This document shows, piece by piece, positions 1 through 12,172 of a DNA stretch of 64,000 nt. A model generated the notes under the pieces. It worked only from the letters and a program-made list of their open reading frames with translations. It was not told the origin of the DNA and ran no database searches. This DNA comes from Gnetum montanum (taxonomy: Eukaryota; Streptophyta; Gnetopsida; Gnetales; Gnetaceae), in the NCBI GenBank assembly GCA_015680685.1, contig MNCI01001065.1:814749-878748 (forward strand). The letters run 5' to 3'. How positions within the stretch are numbered: position 1 is the first letter of the stretch; every line of letters begins with the position of its first letter. The translations under genes and the position numbers were made by a program.

Positions 1-261
1 CTCAAATGTAGAAGAAACTTCTTAGGTGATGGTGGTAAAGGCAAACAATAATAAAAAATGATAAAAGACAAAAAGGATGGTAGTCATGATACAAACCATT
101 ATTATGAAAATCCAAATAATCCAAAGGCCAAATTCATGAAAAAAGATAGTCCAATAGGATTTCTCAAAACTATGATCAAGAAACTTAGTAAAAAGGAATA
201 ATTAACAAATTGAGTCTAAGTTTAGCTTTGTCAACATTGTAAAAGAGGAAGTTTAACCTTT

Positions 262-1240
262 CAACATAGACTTCAATGCCCTCACCATGAGTGATGATAC
301 CTTTGATGATTTCATATATATTGACTTTGGTACCTCATGACATTTCACTAGTAACTTGTCATTACCTATCAAATGTGAAAAATAATTCAAAACCACATTT
401 CATAAAAATTGGTGATGGATATTTAATAAAAATTAACAAAAGTAAGTATTTAATGATATATAGTCTAAAATTAAAATATGTTTGTTATAATAAAGAATTT
501 TCCATGATGTTGGTTTTAGTTTATCAATTAAAAAAAATAAAGGTTTAAGCATTCAATTTGATAAAAATAGTCATGACACTTGTTATTACATAATATACCA
601 TGATAATGATACTTTACTCTATAGTGTCTCATCAATGGTATATCTCGAATTGTGGATCATCATGTTGAAATAATGTATGTAATTATTACCTACGATCTAG
701 TAAGAAAATGGAATTTAAGACTTGAGCATGTAAATATCAAAACATTAAGAAAATGCATCAATTCTATCATGAAATTACCAAATTTGATGGTCATTAGGAG
801 TTAAAATATGAATCGTGTAAAATGGAAAAGATGCATCATCTATCATTTACTTGACACCATGAAATAAAATTTTCAACAATAGTTGAATTAGTTCATTTAG
901 ATGTTTGTGATTCCTTTTCATCATAAGGTATAAGAAATGAAAGGTATTTTGTAATTTTAATTGAATGACCTAGCTTTATGGTCTAACATACAAATCATAA
1001 GTATTAGAAAAGTTTAAGCATTTTAAAATAAGGACTAAAACAAAGAAAGATACAAAAGTAAAAATTTTAAGATTTCATGGTGATGATAAAATATACTTAA
1101 AATTAGTTTAAAAATTATTGTAGCAATAGTTATATTAAATAAGAATTCATGATTCCATAGGCATCATAGTGGAATGATATAGTAGAAAGGAAAAATAGAT
1201 TAATAATTAAGATGATAAGATATATGATGGATGTTAAGAC
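262..1240 (+). pseudogene. Decayed Ty1/copia polyprotein (protease to integrase)
   Basis: Frames are broken, but copia landmarks occur in the right order. Around 305-360 there is a protease-like IDFGTS-H-F stretch in place of the usual D-S-G-A-x-H. At 465-540 comes the conserved region after the protease (read as LKYVCYNKEFSMMLVLVYQL). At 708-760 there is a GAG-pre-integrase motif (WNLRLEHVNIKTLRK). At 880-960 the integrase start appears (ELVHLDVCDSF, then RYFVILIE), and near 1170-1235 the late integrase motif (NDIVERKNRLI). No RT was found downstream, so the element is truncated as well as mutated. The first 260 bases may be the degraded gag end; I could not confirm a zinc knuckle there. Confidence 0.75.
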
Positions 1241-4200
1241 TAGAATTAAATATCATTTTATTTTGATACTTCTCATGTTTATTTTTTTGTCTCATAAGAA
1301 ATTGTCATTAAACTATGAGTGGTTAGAGATAGTATGGGATGTGTCCTCATGTGGAACATAAAATTTTATTTTAATTTTATGTTTCATGTCATGTTTAATT
1401 TTGAGTCATGAGCAAGATTCATTATTCGTTTTTCCTTTCAAAAGTTATAAGTCATTAGGAGTTAGTATTTAATTTCCAAAATTTGAAGCTTATGTTTTAT
1501 TTCATGTAAGTGCATGTGCACACTTAAATTTTGTAATGGATCAATGATCTCATAGGAAAGAATTATCGAAAGGTGCAAGAAGAAGTCCTCTCATTCATTG
1601 TAAACTTGATGAAAGAACTTTGTTTCAAGTTGAAATTAAATAAAAAAGGAAAAATGTATTGGTGGTTTCTTAAGTTGTTGTGTGCATTTTTTCTTTTCTT
1701 TCTCACATTCTCACAACATGAAGTTTTCACAATGAAAATCCTCATAATTTTTCACAATCTAATCACAATTCTCTCATTCTCACCATTTTATCTCTTAGTT
1801 TTTAGTTCATATTTCATAGTGTTTCAAGCATTTGAATTATATATGAAAGCTCATGTTTATTTTTGAAGAATCTCTATTTTTGAAGCTTAATTAAAAGTGT
1901 TTAATGATTTGAATTGGAAAATCTAGCAAGGATTTCATTCATTCCTTATTGTAGAAGCTTTGTGTATTCAAGGATTTGTTATTTTGATATTTCAATCTAT
2001 GTTTCATGTTAATTTGTTAAGGTTCTAGAGAGAACTTTTGGGGGTTTTCATCATCTTCGTCCCTTCTCACAAAATTTTTTGAAGAATTTGATGTTGTATG
2101 CCAAATTGGAATTAAGGATTGATTGATTTAGTGTTGTCTCACTCTTCTAGTTATTTGAATTCCAAATCAAATCCCTTATAGGCTTGATTTATTTATTTTC
2201 TTAAGGATGTCATTCTTACAAGCTATGATAAGGCTTATGTCTTGAATTCAACTTACATGTCATAGTAAATGTTATTACATGTCTGTTTGTGGAGTTTTAT
2301 TTTAGTTTCTAATTTCTCTTAGTACTTTGATTAAATTTTCAAGAATATTTAATGTTTTTTGCTCTTGAGTTGGACTAGTTTTAAGCATTTAATTTTTGAG
2401 TTGCAAATCATATCTCTAGGCATAGATTCTAGCAATACCAATAAATATATTCATATTCTAAAAGGTTGAAGTGTTAGACATGTCACTAGCTACCGATGTA
2501 GCAATTCTAATCAATATAGTTGTTGTTCATCTCACTACATATTACCCCAAAAATGCTAATTGATATGTTTATAGGAAAATCTAGAGAGCTCCCCATTCAA
2601 TATTGCTCTAGTAATAGAGATTGATAGCTAGAAGAAGGATCTTGATTTTAGTCATCCTAAGCCATGTTTGGTGACAACATTATATTTTTAAGTAATTTCT
2701 TATCATTGGGGCTAGATCTTAGGCATTTTTATTTGTGATTTAGTTTCATTTTTCCATTGCTAATCTCCAACATGAGTCATAGTAACCCACAGTCTCTATA
2801 ATATGACTTAGCATGAGTTTCAATCAAGTGTAGTAGGTTTCCCTAGTAACTAGAAGACATAGAATGAATTTTGAGCATCTTATTTCCCATGACCAAGATC
2901 TCAAAGTAGACTTGTAAGTCCTAGGAATAACCAAAGACCTCAAATAATACTTTTACAAGTTAAAGTTTCAACTTAGATGAGATTTAAGAAGTTAAAAATG
3001 GAACTTGAGAATAGAAGAGGAATTTCATCAAATTGTAATCAAATGCAACCTACAATAACTCATAATTTGCATGTGAGAGATTGCATCCCTAGTAGCTCAC
3101 AAGATAATTTAGCAATACAAGACAATTTTTACCACTACAAGGCATTGCAACTCAAAATAGCTCATAGTCTTTCTTTAACCATTAAAAGTTTAAATATTTT
3201 ATCATTACCTCTTACTGTGAGCCACTACGAGTTGTAGTGACTTGAAGTACCTAGGTAATTTTATTTAAATTACTTTACAAGTATACTAGAATGCCCTACA
3301 AGTTGTAGCAGCTTATAGTCTTTGAAATGCAATTGACTATAACTAGCATGAACTTAAATTACCTATCTAATAGTTATGAATATATAAATTTGGATTTAAT
3401 TTTTGATGGATTCAAAGTAGAAAAAGAGTAGAGAATGAAGAATATAAAAGAAACATAGAATATAGAGAATGAGGGTGTGAAATGAGAGTTAGAGAATAGA
3501 AACTCTACTTATTAACTTTATAGAAGGTGATAACCTTGAAAGGTGTTTGCTACCTAAAGCGTGAGTTGGGTTTTCCCATGGTTTGCAAATTATCAGTTTT
3601 GTCTATCTAGCAAAAGCTCATGATTAAGTTTATGCAAAAGTAACTGATACTCTATTTAAAATTACATAACTCTCGGCTTCTTTCTAAAGATTACTTTTAT
3701 ATGAAATAATATGTTGATCATTTTATTTTTAGTTTTTAAACATGATGGCATTTGCTTATTTTCTTTGCCTTTAAGTCTCATCTTATCTTTATTTAGTTTC
3801 AAGTCATCAAATTTCTATTCATGTCATGAAAGTTGTACTAATGGTGGAATGTTTTGGAGGCATTGTATGATGAAAACTAGTTTCAAGTTATGATGAACCT
3901 ACTTACAAATGTTTCTCTTTCCTCTTCATATAGTTTTAGTGGTCTTTTTGTTGTACTGGATATGATGAACCTCAATTTTATCTATCTTGACCAAAATATT
4001 TTTTGGTATTCATATAACAAATGTATGTAGGTAAATTCTTTATTCTATTTGATTTTCTAGCTTTGCTATAGGTAAGAAAGATAGGTTAACATAATGCAAG
4101 CTAGCACATTGAAGATATTATTTTACATCTTTGATAATGAGATATTTCTATTTAATACCAACATCTTTAGCCTATTCTTCTACTTGAATTATTCATCAAA

Positions 4201-4720
4201 TCTAACAATTTATTTTCTTAGTAAATTCCAAGGGCCTTTTAGTAGTTGGTTCCTAATTATTTCTAACCAATACACTTTTTTTGCATAAATTATTGATAAT
4301 ATTTTTTCTATTTTCTTAATGTTTCACCTGAGCAATTAACTCCATGATTTCATACCTTTTTATATAATGTTTTAGGAGTTAATAGTTTACATTGAGTTTC
4401 TAGTAGCTTATATTAGAACATCCTTGATCTTTTATTTATCAAATTTTGTATCTATTTATTTATTTTTGTATGCAAGGCTTATTGGAGGAATGTCTCATGT
4501 GTGAATTTTTTTTCTAGAAGTAGAATTCAAATTCTTGTCAAATTGCTTATTTTTGGTATTTGTCCTTTAGTAGCTATCTTCTTCTTGTAATTTTGTATTA
4601 GTAACCTTATTATAGTTCATCTACAATATTAATTACAAATTCATGTCCTTAATTCATATGGTATCATGCCTAGTTACCAAAAACCATAGGAAATGAGCCA
4701 ACAAAATGAAAAAGTATATT
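1241..4720. other. AT-rich spacer without recognised gene
   Basis: About 3.5 kb of AT-rich sequence. The longest open frames (97 aa at 1573-1866 and 86 aa at 2977-3237, both +) are low-complexity and match no family I recognise. It may include a decayed LTR of the neighbouring copia remnant, but no boundaries could be placed. Confidence 0.5.
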
Positions 4721-4725
4721 GCTAG

Positions 4726-5324
4726 TGATGAGCGTCAAAGTGTTGTGTCGAGGGTTCCCATTGATGTGGCCTCATTGATGAGCCCCCATTGATGTGACCT
4801 CATTGATGAGCCCCCATCGATGTGACCTTGTTTATGTGGTATTGCCCCATCGATAGGTGCATGTCGATGTAGCATTTACTATGTCTACAAGGCCCCATCA
4901 ACATAGCCCAATAATAAAAAAAATAAATAGAAGTTCACAACCATGTTTATAGGGGAGGGAAGTCATAGTTGTAGCAAAGCTCTTGTAGGATTTATATTCG
5001 AAAGTTAGAATATTTTCCTGAGTGCCTGCAGTACGAGTCATTGAGTATACAGCTGTTTATTTAAGCATTGTTGTACCTAAGCACGAAAGTGTGTGTGGCA
5101 AGAAAGAAAAGCTTCTTGATAAACCTTGTAGCATTCTAGATAGCTTAAATGTTTTATTTATACATTTAATATTTTCAATTATTTATTCAATGTTCCTCAA
5201 TAATTAAGCTAATTAAGTAATTAAGTGAGATAAGCTAAATAGTGATTAAGAAAATACATAAGTATGACTACTTCGAGCATGCATATGATGTTTGGTAATC
5301 CTAGCAGTGCTTAATGCCTGGTAA
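4726..5324 (+). repeat. Element D: Athila-like solo LTR, left part
   Basis: This starts TGATGAG and continues at 23584-23963, where it ends CTCATCA after the same late-LTR motif (ATATGGTTGAGCGTAG, GGTACC) as the LTRs at 28388 and 33829. The pieces together are about 0.98 kb, close to the 965 bp solo LTR at 37069. Flanking 5-mers are GCTAG (4721-4725) and ACTAG (23964-23968), a TSD with one transition. No internal region is present, so it is a solo LTR later split by element A at 5324. Confidence 0.75.
4757..4840 (+). repeat. 28-bp tandem repeat in the U3 of solo LTR D
   Basis: About three copies of a 28-bp unit (core CCATTGATGTGRCCTCATTG) begin at 4758, 4786 and 4814. The unit contains ATTGAT/ATCGAT words, and CATCGATG-like palindromes follow at 4815-4880. 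Confidence 0.8.
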
Positions 5325-6506
5325 TGTACTGTCCGAAATCATCAGTCTCCGGCTGGAATGAAGCAAAAACTAGGAGATCCCCGGACAAGCACAGAAGACC
5401 CTACCTTCGCTTGAGGGCAAGCTTAAATTAATGAAGGCAGAGTACCTTGAGTGGTCCGCATGCAGATCAGACAAGGATTTCCCCGAACGTACACCGATAT
5501 GTTGTACACTGGGTTATACGTAAACATCGTAACTAATGTAAAACGGAGCGTAAACGTACAGGAATGTAAATAATAAGCATAAAATAATAAATGAAAAAAT
5601 CTAGGATAAATCTTAGCAAAAGAAATGTGGCAATATTATTGCAAAATGGGAAGTTACAATGCACCGGTCTAACGTAGTTGTGAATCTGACACAAGGTGGA
5701 CAGAAGGCTCCGGTGGATGATTGTTCGCTGGATTTGGCTGTAAGCACAGCATGAACGCTATGTGCTTAGTGTGTAGGGTGGAAGTCCAGCATATAGGGTT
5801 TTTGCTCTGGTTTCTCCATGTCTCTGGTTCTTTTCTTTTTTTTGTCTCTGGTTTACCCCAAAATTTCGCCCCCTTGATCTAGTGAAAAATTGGGATTTTT
5901 ATGAGGTTTTTGGATGTTGGATTCGAATTTGGAAGGGTATGAGTGGCCATGGGTGAGAGGATTTTGGGTCGGATGACATGTGGCTACGTTTTTCGAGTGC
6001 AAAAGAACAAAATTTTACAAGTGTACAGCGTGCTGCATGCCAGCGTATACATGCTGGGTGTGTGAACTTGGCGTACAGGCTTGACTAAAACAAAAGGAGT
6101 CATTTGGCCCTCGGATTTGAATTTGGATGTCACAAAAATGCTACCTGTGGACGTTCGGCTCAGTTGACCTTGATTTGACATGGTTCTGGAGAGCTTTGAT
6201 TGGTATACGTTGTGCTACACACTGGGTGTACACGTTGTATAAGCTGGGTGTATACGCTAGGCGTACACATTGTACATGCTGGGCATATACGCTGGACGTA
6301 CATGCTGTTCGTGCACTCTGGGCGTATACGCTAGGTGTACACGCTGCTCGTACATGCTGGGCGCATACGCTGGGCGTACACGCTGGGCGTGCAGTGTGCA
6401 TATGCTCAGCGTATGAACTCCAAAGTGCATGATGTCGAGACCAAAATTCATCTTTCTGGAGCTCATGATGACACCTGATACTTGCTCTGTTCCTGTGAGT
6501 TGATGT
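5325..6506 (-). repeat. Element A 3' LTR, portion left of insertion B
   Basis: Collinear with 21991 to about 23217 of the 5' LTR, beginning TGTACTGTCCGAAATCATC against TGTATTGTCCGAAATCGTC. In element orientation this is the U5/R side plus part of U3, including the 13-bp array at 6230-6402. Several short ORFs here, such as a 129-aa minus frame at 6141-6530, are translations of the tandem array and not genes. Confidence 0.85.
6230..6402. repeat. 13-bp tandem array, consensus GCTGGGCGTAYAC
   Basis: About a dozen 13-bp units in succession, e.g. GCTGGGCGCATAC, GCTGGGCGTACAC, GCTGGGCGTGCAG near 6356-6395. Where one unit ends in ATAC and the next begins GC, the junction makes the perfect 10-bp palindrome GCGTATACGC (e.g. 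near 6321-6332). The array lies in the U3 of element A's LTR; the same array is at 22915-23110. Confidence 0.9.
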
Positions 6507-9500
6507 TGTTGGCACATTTGGCCATTTCATGAAGCAGACTTAAACTAGTTGAGAATTTGTGAAGAAGTAGCTTAATTTTTAGCTAGTGAGAAAGAGAATA
6601 AGTGCACAAAAGACATTCTCATATTTAAAAATATGAGAAAAGCTTACATAGCCCTGGTTGATAAATACAGAATCACTTTATAATTCACTGAGGTTTATAG
6701 ATGAATATTGCAAGTTCAGCAGTCTGGGCAAGGTGAAGTTATTTGTAAAATTTAAGAATATATTTCTCTGTAAGTAAAATGTTTTTCTCTGAAAGGAAAA
6801 AGTGAAATGCTGCAAAATGAAGGAGATGCTATGTATTATTGTAAGAGACCAAGGTAGTATAGCAACCCATTATCCCACAAGACAGTTTCAAGCAATGTAC
6901 TCTGCAGAAATAAACATTCATGTAGAAAGATAGAAACAGGTTCCCCCAACACTTTGCCACTGGAATCCCCATTCTCTGTGACCATTGCTATACTGAAAAA
7001 TATAGGAAAATAAAAACAAAAATCTGCAATGGCAAGAAACCAGAGAGGGCCTCCAAAACGGCACTGAACAAAGCACAGAAACAGTTGCTGAATACTTGCA
7101 GAAACAAGGTTAAACACAAAAGGAAAAATGCAGTATCAATGGTAACAAAAACGCAGTGATGCTTGCTACTGAAATTGACCAAGAAAACTCCAGAAATCAT
7201 TCCATATTCTATTTGCAATTTCGTCAAACACTTGCCACGGAGGGTTTCTTTGTTTTGTTTTCATATTAAGCTTAATTTCCTGGCCAAAGACTATAGAAAA
7301 TGAATAAAGCAGGGACAAAACGCAGCCGATTGCTACGCCTATGCCTTTTCCTGCAACTCCGGACAGTTATGAGCAAAAACTGCAAAACAAAAATACGAAT
7401 GCACCGGACTTGGACGCTGTCCATGAATAGGGACAAGACACCATTGCTGAAGGTTCTCAGATTCAAGTCAGTGCACCGTTGATATGAGCAAGTTAGCAAC
7501 TATGCCGAGCTCCGCGAAAAAGCTATTCCAACTACAATCGCGTTTGTGGGGATTCAATAGTTGACACACAGCCATGGCGGACGCGGAAGATGTGGAGAAG
7601 ACGGCAGCAAAGTAGCGGCAGGGTTTGGGTGACATCAGCAACAAACCAATGACAGTAATCGCGACCTTGGGCCAATCCGATACAGAGCGGTGGCAGAGAA
7701 ATAACGGACGGAGCAGTTCGGTAGCGATGGCACACAAATCGCGGGAGGGAGCGCGCACAGAAGGAGCAAGCAAAGCAACGCGGTTAACCACATTACAAAA
7801 AATTTACATTTGCAATATATTCACCCTCCCATAAAGTTAACGTATTCACTATCCTATGAAGTTAATTTTATAACTTATTATATTTCTAAAAAACAACAAC
7901 AAAAACGTAGCCTCAAAGATAATATTGATAATCAGCGCGAGTTTATTATCATTAGAAGAAAATGCTGAAAGAAGATTAAAGAATGAATGTTCGCTTTGTC
8001 AAATATGATATTTGCATTGTCAACTGAATATGGAGGCAACAGAAACTTATCCAAAGCTTATGAAGATGGATGATGAAATGAGCAACAACTCCATGGTTAC
8101 TATCTTTACTACTATGATATAAATAAAATATTTTATGATTTAAAAAATGATGAAAAGCCAGTTATGAAATATTTTTGTAACATCCTATAAAAGGAGACAT
8201 TTGGCTATTATTCCTNTGGTGAGATATTTTTAAAATTGTAAATTCCCTACCTACCTTGGAATCCTATAAATAGACTTCAAGGGTCAAGAAGGAAAAGAAA
8301 GGGGGAAAGAAAAGTGGAAGCATCATCATCAAGAAGGAAAAGAAAGGGGGAAAGAAAAGTGGAAGCATCATCATCACACTTGGAAGATTTGTAAAGAAGA
8401 TTGTTTGCAAGATGGCTTGCTAGAATAAAGATTTCAGCCTCTTTGTCATGGTCCTGTGAGTTATGCATTTCATTTTTGTTTTGTTTTAATTGCTTAGCTA
8501 GTGGTTTAGGTAGTATCATTCTTGGCAAGTAATTTTGGGATTTTTAGATTGCTCTTATTGTTCTTGTTGCCCAATAGGAATTTCTGTTAAAATTTTGCCA
8601 TAGAAGCGCTTGTGTTCAAAAAGCCTTGAGAGCATTTTAGTAGTAAATTTCGTTATTGTGCAACGTTTGGGAACTGCTATTGGATTGTTGGAAGAGAGCC
8701 TCTGTTTGTAGTCACGCCGTGGAACAATTTGGTAGTCGAGAGGGTTCAGAAAATCTTTGGTATTTTGATGGGACCAGAATAGCTTCTTTTTATCTTTAGA
8801 GTGATTTTCCGTGTTATTTCAATCAGAAATTGTCAAGTCTTTTAAAGGTTCTGTTTAAATGCAATCGTTGACATCTACTGTCTAGCCAAAATGGAGTCTC
8901 GTACATGGTAGTTTACGCAGCAATTTTTGGTAGTACAGTAGGATTGTCTTGAAGATATTGCTTGTTTGAGTCTTGGAAGTTTGAACAATTCATAGATATT
9001 GAATTTGGAATAGCTTTATTGCGAAGTGTTTACTCGTGTCATTTTACCTTGTTTAAATATTTGAGGTCCACACAAATCTGCTTTCTTTTCTTTCTGTCTA
9101 TTTCCTTTGAATCTTGCTCTATTTCTAGTTTTCTTGTGGAACTATATATCTCTCTCTGGGGAAAATTAGGAGTAGATTTGCGGAGTTGTGCTCAAATGTT
9201 TATGCAAAATTTTACTTGTTACAAGCAGGTATTATAGGGACCGCATAGACTAGGTAGTTTGAACAAAATAGGAAACTCTCAATAACTCACAGTACTTGAT
9301 AAAGTTGGCTGAATCTCTTAAAGTAAGTCATTTGTATTTCACACACACGCAATCGTTACATTGCACACAACCGCACGCCGCAACAGCACACACACATACT
9401 CACATTAACTACTGAGTTATTTGGAGGTATCTGGGCCTTGGTGTTGCCAGAGACCAGCAGGCACCTAAATCCTGTTCGAGGACACTCGTTGGCGGTCGCG

Positions 9501-9519
9501 TCCCAAACGGTCGCCAACA
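6507..9519 (+). repeat. Element B 5' LTR (3013 bp)
   Basis: Runs from TGTTGGCAC to GGTCGCCAACA. Compared with the 3' LTR it lacks about 202 bp (3' copy 15326-15527; junction at 8216-8221, beside an ambiguous base at 8216) and has a 45-bp duplication at 8286-8375. A GC-richer block at 7540-7790 is retained in both LTRs. An A/C-rich stretch with CACACA runs lies at 9338-9405. Confidence 0.9.
8286..8375 (+). repeat. 45-bp tandem duplication in B 5' LTR
   Basis: Two adjacent copies of a purine-rich 45-bp unit ending in GCATCATCATC. The 3' LTR (15593-15645) has one copy, so the duplication arose after insertion. Confidence 0.9.
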
Positions 9520-9526
9520 GTTCTTT

Positions 9527-9544
9527 TGGCGCTAGAAGGAGGGC
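9527..9544 (+). promoter_or_regulatory. Element B primer-binding site
   Basis: TGGCGCTAGAAGGAGGGC, 7 bases after the LTR end CCAACA. It starts with TGG, as expected for pairing with the CCA end of a tRNA. I could not name the tRNA. The PBS of A (one base different) and C (TGGCACTAG...) are near-identical. Confidence 0.8.
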
Positions 9545-9636
9545 TGAAAATTAAGCCTCTAGGTTCATAAGCCTTATACTTTTAGTACATCAACAATTAT
9601 TTGTAAGGCTTAAGAATTAGATACTATTTTCAGTTC

Positions 9637-10419
9637 ATGACCAAGAAATTTCATAGTTTGGAAAGTTTCAAAGTTTCAAAAGATATTCTAGATTCTAAGA
9701 CTGATTCTTCATCAGAAGAAGAACAAAAGAAAGTTTCTGAATTGGGAACAAGTAGTGGAGTGAAAACTAGAAGATCAAGAAGATCACCCATTATCTCTGG
9801 TTTATCAATTCGTAAGAGAAGATCTAGAAAGTCTAAGAGTTCAACATTTCAAAGGAATAGGATGGCAAATCCTTGGCAAGGAGTTACACCATTAGGATTT
9901 CAAAATTACAATGATATTCCTAAGGTAGTTTACAAATATTTGCCTGAGCCTTTTATTCCTGGAAAAGCTTATTTAGCTGAAGAATATATTCACATGTTTG
10001 AGTTAGCTTTAGCTCATGCAAATATTCAACATGAAGATCAAGCTTGTAGGTTGTTTGTATCAAATCTAAAGGATATGGCTCAGATTTGGTATTCAAACTT
10101 ACCAAGTAATAGTATTACAAGTTGGGATGACATGAAGAATCTTTTCTTAGCCCAGTTTGGTAATCAATTAGATCAACAACAACTATACTGTGGGCTGATA
10201 CAAGCTAAGCAAGGAGTTAAAGAGTCAATTAGAGATTTCAACATTAAGTTTCAACGAATTTGTGGACTCTTTCAAAGGCAATATAGGCCATCAGAAGAAA
10301 TGCTTAAGGAAACTTACCTTAAGGCTGTCAACCCCAACATTTCAATTTGGTTAAGGAGAACTCCAAACTTAACTACACTAAATGACTATTTTAGTGAAGC
10401 TATACAGTTAGAAAAATAG
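9637..10419 (+). CDS. gag: Element B Gag (260-codon segment, then UAG)
   Basis: Structural capsid-type Gag of a gypsy retrotransposon. After a basic Ser/Arg-rich N-terminus (residues 1-75), residues about 85-255 fit the Retrotrans_gag pattern: ACRLFVSNLKDMAQIWYSNL, then SITSWDDMKNLFLAQFGNQL, then VKESIRDFNIKFQRICGLF. The ATG at 9637 is the first after the PBS leader. The frame stops at TAG 10417-10419 and continues in the same frame, so the stop is either a mutated CAG codon or a readthrough site; I favour mutation because similar stops follow. No CCHC zinc knuckle was seen. Confidence 0.85.
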   Translation: MTKKFHSLESFKVSKDILDSKTDSSSEEEQKKVSELGTSSGVKTRRSRRSPIISGLSIRKRRSRKSKSSTFQRNRMANPWQGVTPLGFQNYNDIPKVVYKYLPEPFIPGKAYLAEEYIHMFELALAHANIQHEDQACRLFVSNLKDMAQIWYSNLPSNSITSWDDMKNLFLAQFGNQLDQQQLYCGLIQAKQGVKESIRDFNIKFQRICGLFQRQYRPSEEMLKETYLKAVNPNISIWLRRTPNLTTLNDYFSEAIQLEK

Positions 10420-11772
10420 TTGAATCCTGAAGAAAATATTGCGATTCAAAAAAGAGAAGAAAGAGTTATGATTCCTATGCAAGATTTTGCTCAATTTAAA
10501 GCTTTACCAGGTCCATCTCATGTTAAGAAAGAGCAAGAACATGAAAGAGTAGGATCTGAAAAAGGACAATTAATGAGAGATATGTCTAACAAAATAGTGA
10601 AGCTTGAAAAAGCATTGGCAAGAGTTAATATCAAGGAAGAAAGGAAAAATAGAAAGCATAAACATCAAGACACTAAGTTAGTAGAAGATGAGGATGAAAG
10701 TGATCTTATTATGTCCAACTTTCTTGATATTGAATCTGATAATGAGTTATCTAGTGTTCACTATGCAAGTAAATCTTCTAGCAATGGATCTAGTGATACT
10801 TCTTCTCTATCAAGTTCTGAAGAAGATATGTCTTCAGATGAAGAATGTAATAACAATGAGGAAAATGGATATAGTCTTCGATCTAAGGAAAGACTAACTA
10901 CTTCTAGACCCCCAAATGTTATTACTGATCCATCTACTAAGAGAAAAGCTTTTGAGCCAAGTAGAAAGGATAAGAATAAAGGTAAAGACAATCAAGTGGA
11001 GCAAAGCACTCCAAATCAGTCTTTTAATAAATGGATAAAGAGATCAAGCTTCATTGGTGATGGAGAATATGATTTGATAGAAGACCTTAAACATGTCAAA
11101 GCCAATATTAGCCTCTATCAGTTGCTTCAAATAGGAGATCAGCAAAGAAAGGCTTTAGAATTCATTAAAGGTAAAAGGAGAGCTAGAGAATCAGAGTTAA
11201 GTTATGTGTCTAACAATGATGAGAAATTGAAGACTTCATATGATAAGGAAGCTCCTCCTTTCCTTTTGACAATGAAATTAAAGGATAAATTCTTACACAA
11301 TTGTTTGATTGATTCTGGAGCCACATCTATTATAATGCCATTGTCCATATGTAAGAAACTTGGTTTGATTCCTGAAAAATCAAATAGGAAGATTGTTCAA
11401 GTGGATAAAAGTAGAGTGAAGATTGTGGGTCAATTACCAAATATCCTATTGGAAATTGCTTCTGAACCTCGCATCAGAAGTAAAGTAACTATTCAAGTGG
11501 CAGACATACCAGATTCACATAGCCTCTTATTGAGTAGAAGTTGGAGTAAGAATTTCTCGGGTTACATATCAACAGATTATTCTCACATGTGGTTACCTTG
11601 GAAAGGAGAACCAAATCAGATATACATCTATGGTGAACTTATGATGATAGATACCATTACTTCAAATGGAAGAAGTAAAATAGTAGAAAAAGGAGGTGTT
11701 GAAAACAAAATTTGTACACTCCAAGAATGTTATAGTCCTGAAAAAGAACAATCAAAGCAAGAAGATAAATAG
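10420..11772 (+). pseudogene. pro: Element B Gag linker and aspartic protease
   Basis: Continues the Gag frame. The first 250 residues are charged and Ser/Glu-rich, probably disordered. The protease follows near 11270-11660: CLIDSGATSIIMPLSICKKL carries the active-site D-S-G-A-T at about 11311-11325. Downstream HSLLLSRSWSKNFSG takes the place of the usual I-L-G-R-x-x-L segment, so the substrate-flap end is unusual. The frame ends at TAG 11770-11772, directly before the RNase H domain in the same frame. Confidence 0.75.
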
Positions 11773-12172
11773 GAGTTATACTTTGACGGTTCATGTAATT
11801 CAAAAGGTGTAGGAGTTGGAATAGTTATATTCAAGAATGGTACACCTGAAATACTCAAGGCGATTCATTTATCTTTTCCTTGTACTAACAACAAGGCTGA
11901 GTATGAAGCTTTATGCATTGGTATGAGAATAGCTCTAGACAAAAAGATCAAAGAAATCACTATTAAAGGAGACTCAAGATTAGTCTGTGAACAAGTAAAA
12001 GGTAACTGTGTTGTAAAGAGCTCATTCTTAAGACCTTATAAGCAACTTGCTTGTAAGATGTTAGACCAGTTTCAATATTGCCAAATAGAGCATGTAAATA
12101 GAGCAGAGAATCTTATGGCAGACTATTTGGCAAAAGCAGCTTCAACATTGGATATGCAAATATTAGAAGGTT
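11773..12172 (+). pseudogene. Archaeal/plant-type RNase H domain upstream of RT
   Basis: Same frame as the protease. It begins ELYFDGSCNSKGVGVGIVIF and matches the RVT_3 RNase H family. All four acidic catalytic positions are visible: D (codon 11785), E in NKAEYEAL (11899), D in IKGDSRLVCEQV (11971) and D in MADYLAKAAS (12121), with EHVNRAEN before the last. RNase H degrades the RNA strand of the RNA-DNA hybrid during reverse transcription. Its position before RT is odd, because in the Tat-type elements I know the extra RNase H follows the RT-RNase H. The RNase H after RT in this element has lost catalytic residues, so this copy was probably the active one. Confidence 0.85.

Noticed and set aside
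6230-6402. Possible CRISPR array
   Set aside because: Units are 13 bp in direct tandem with no unique spacers, inside a plant LTR.
6141-6530. 129-aa minus-strand ORF rich in Tyr, Thr, Arg and Pro
   Set aside because: It is a translation of the 13-bp tandem array; because 13 is not a multiple of 3, all frames give similar text. The same holds for ORFs at 6127-6432, 22858-23079, 50975-51205, 52189-52581 and 61047-61325.
7468-7791. 107-aa minus ORF found in both LTRs of element B (also 14573-14896)
   Set aside because: Present in both copies only because the LTRs are duplicates. It is antisense to the GC-rich block and shows no family similarity.
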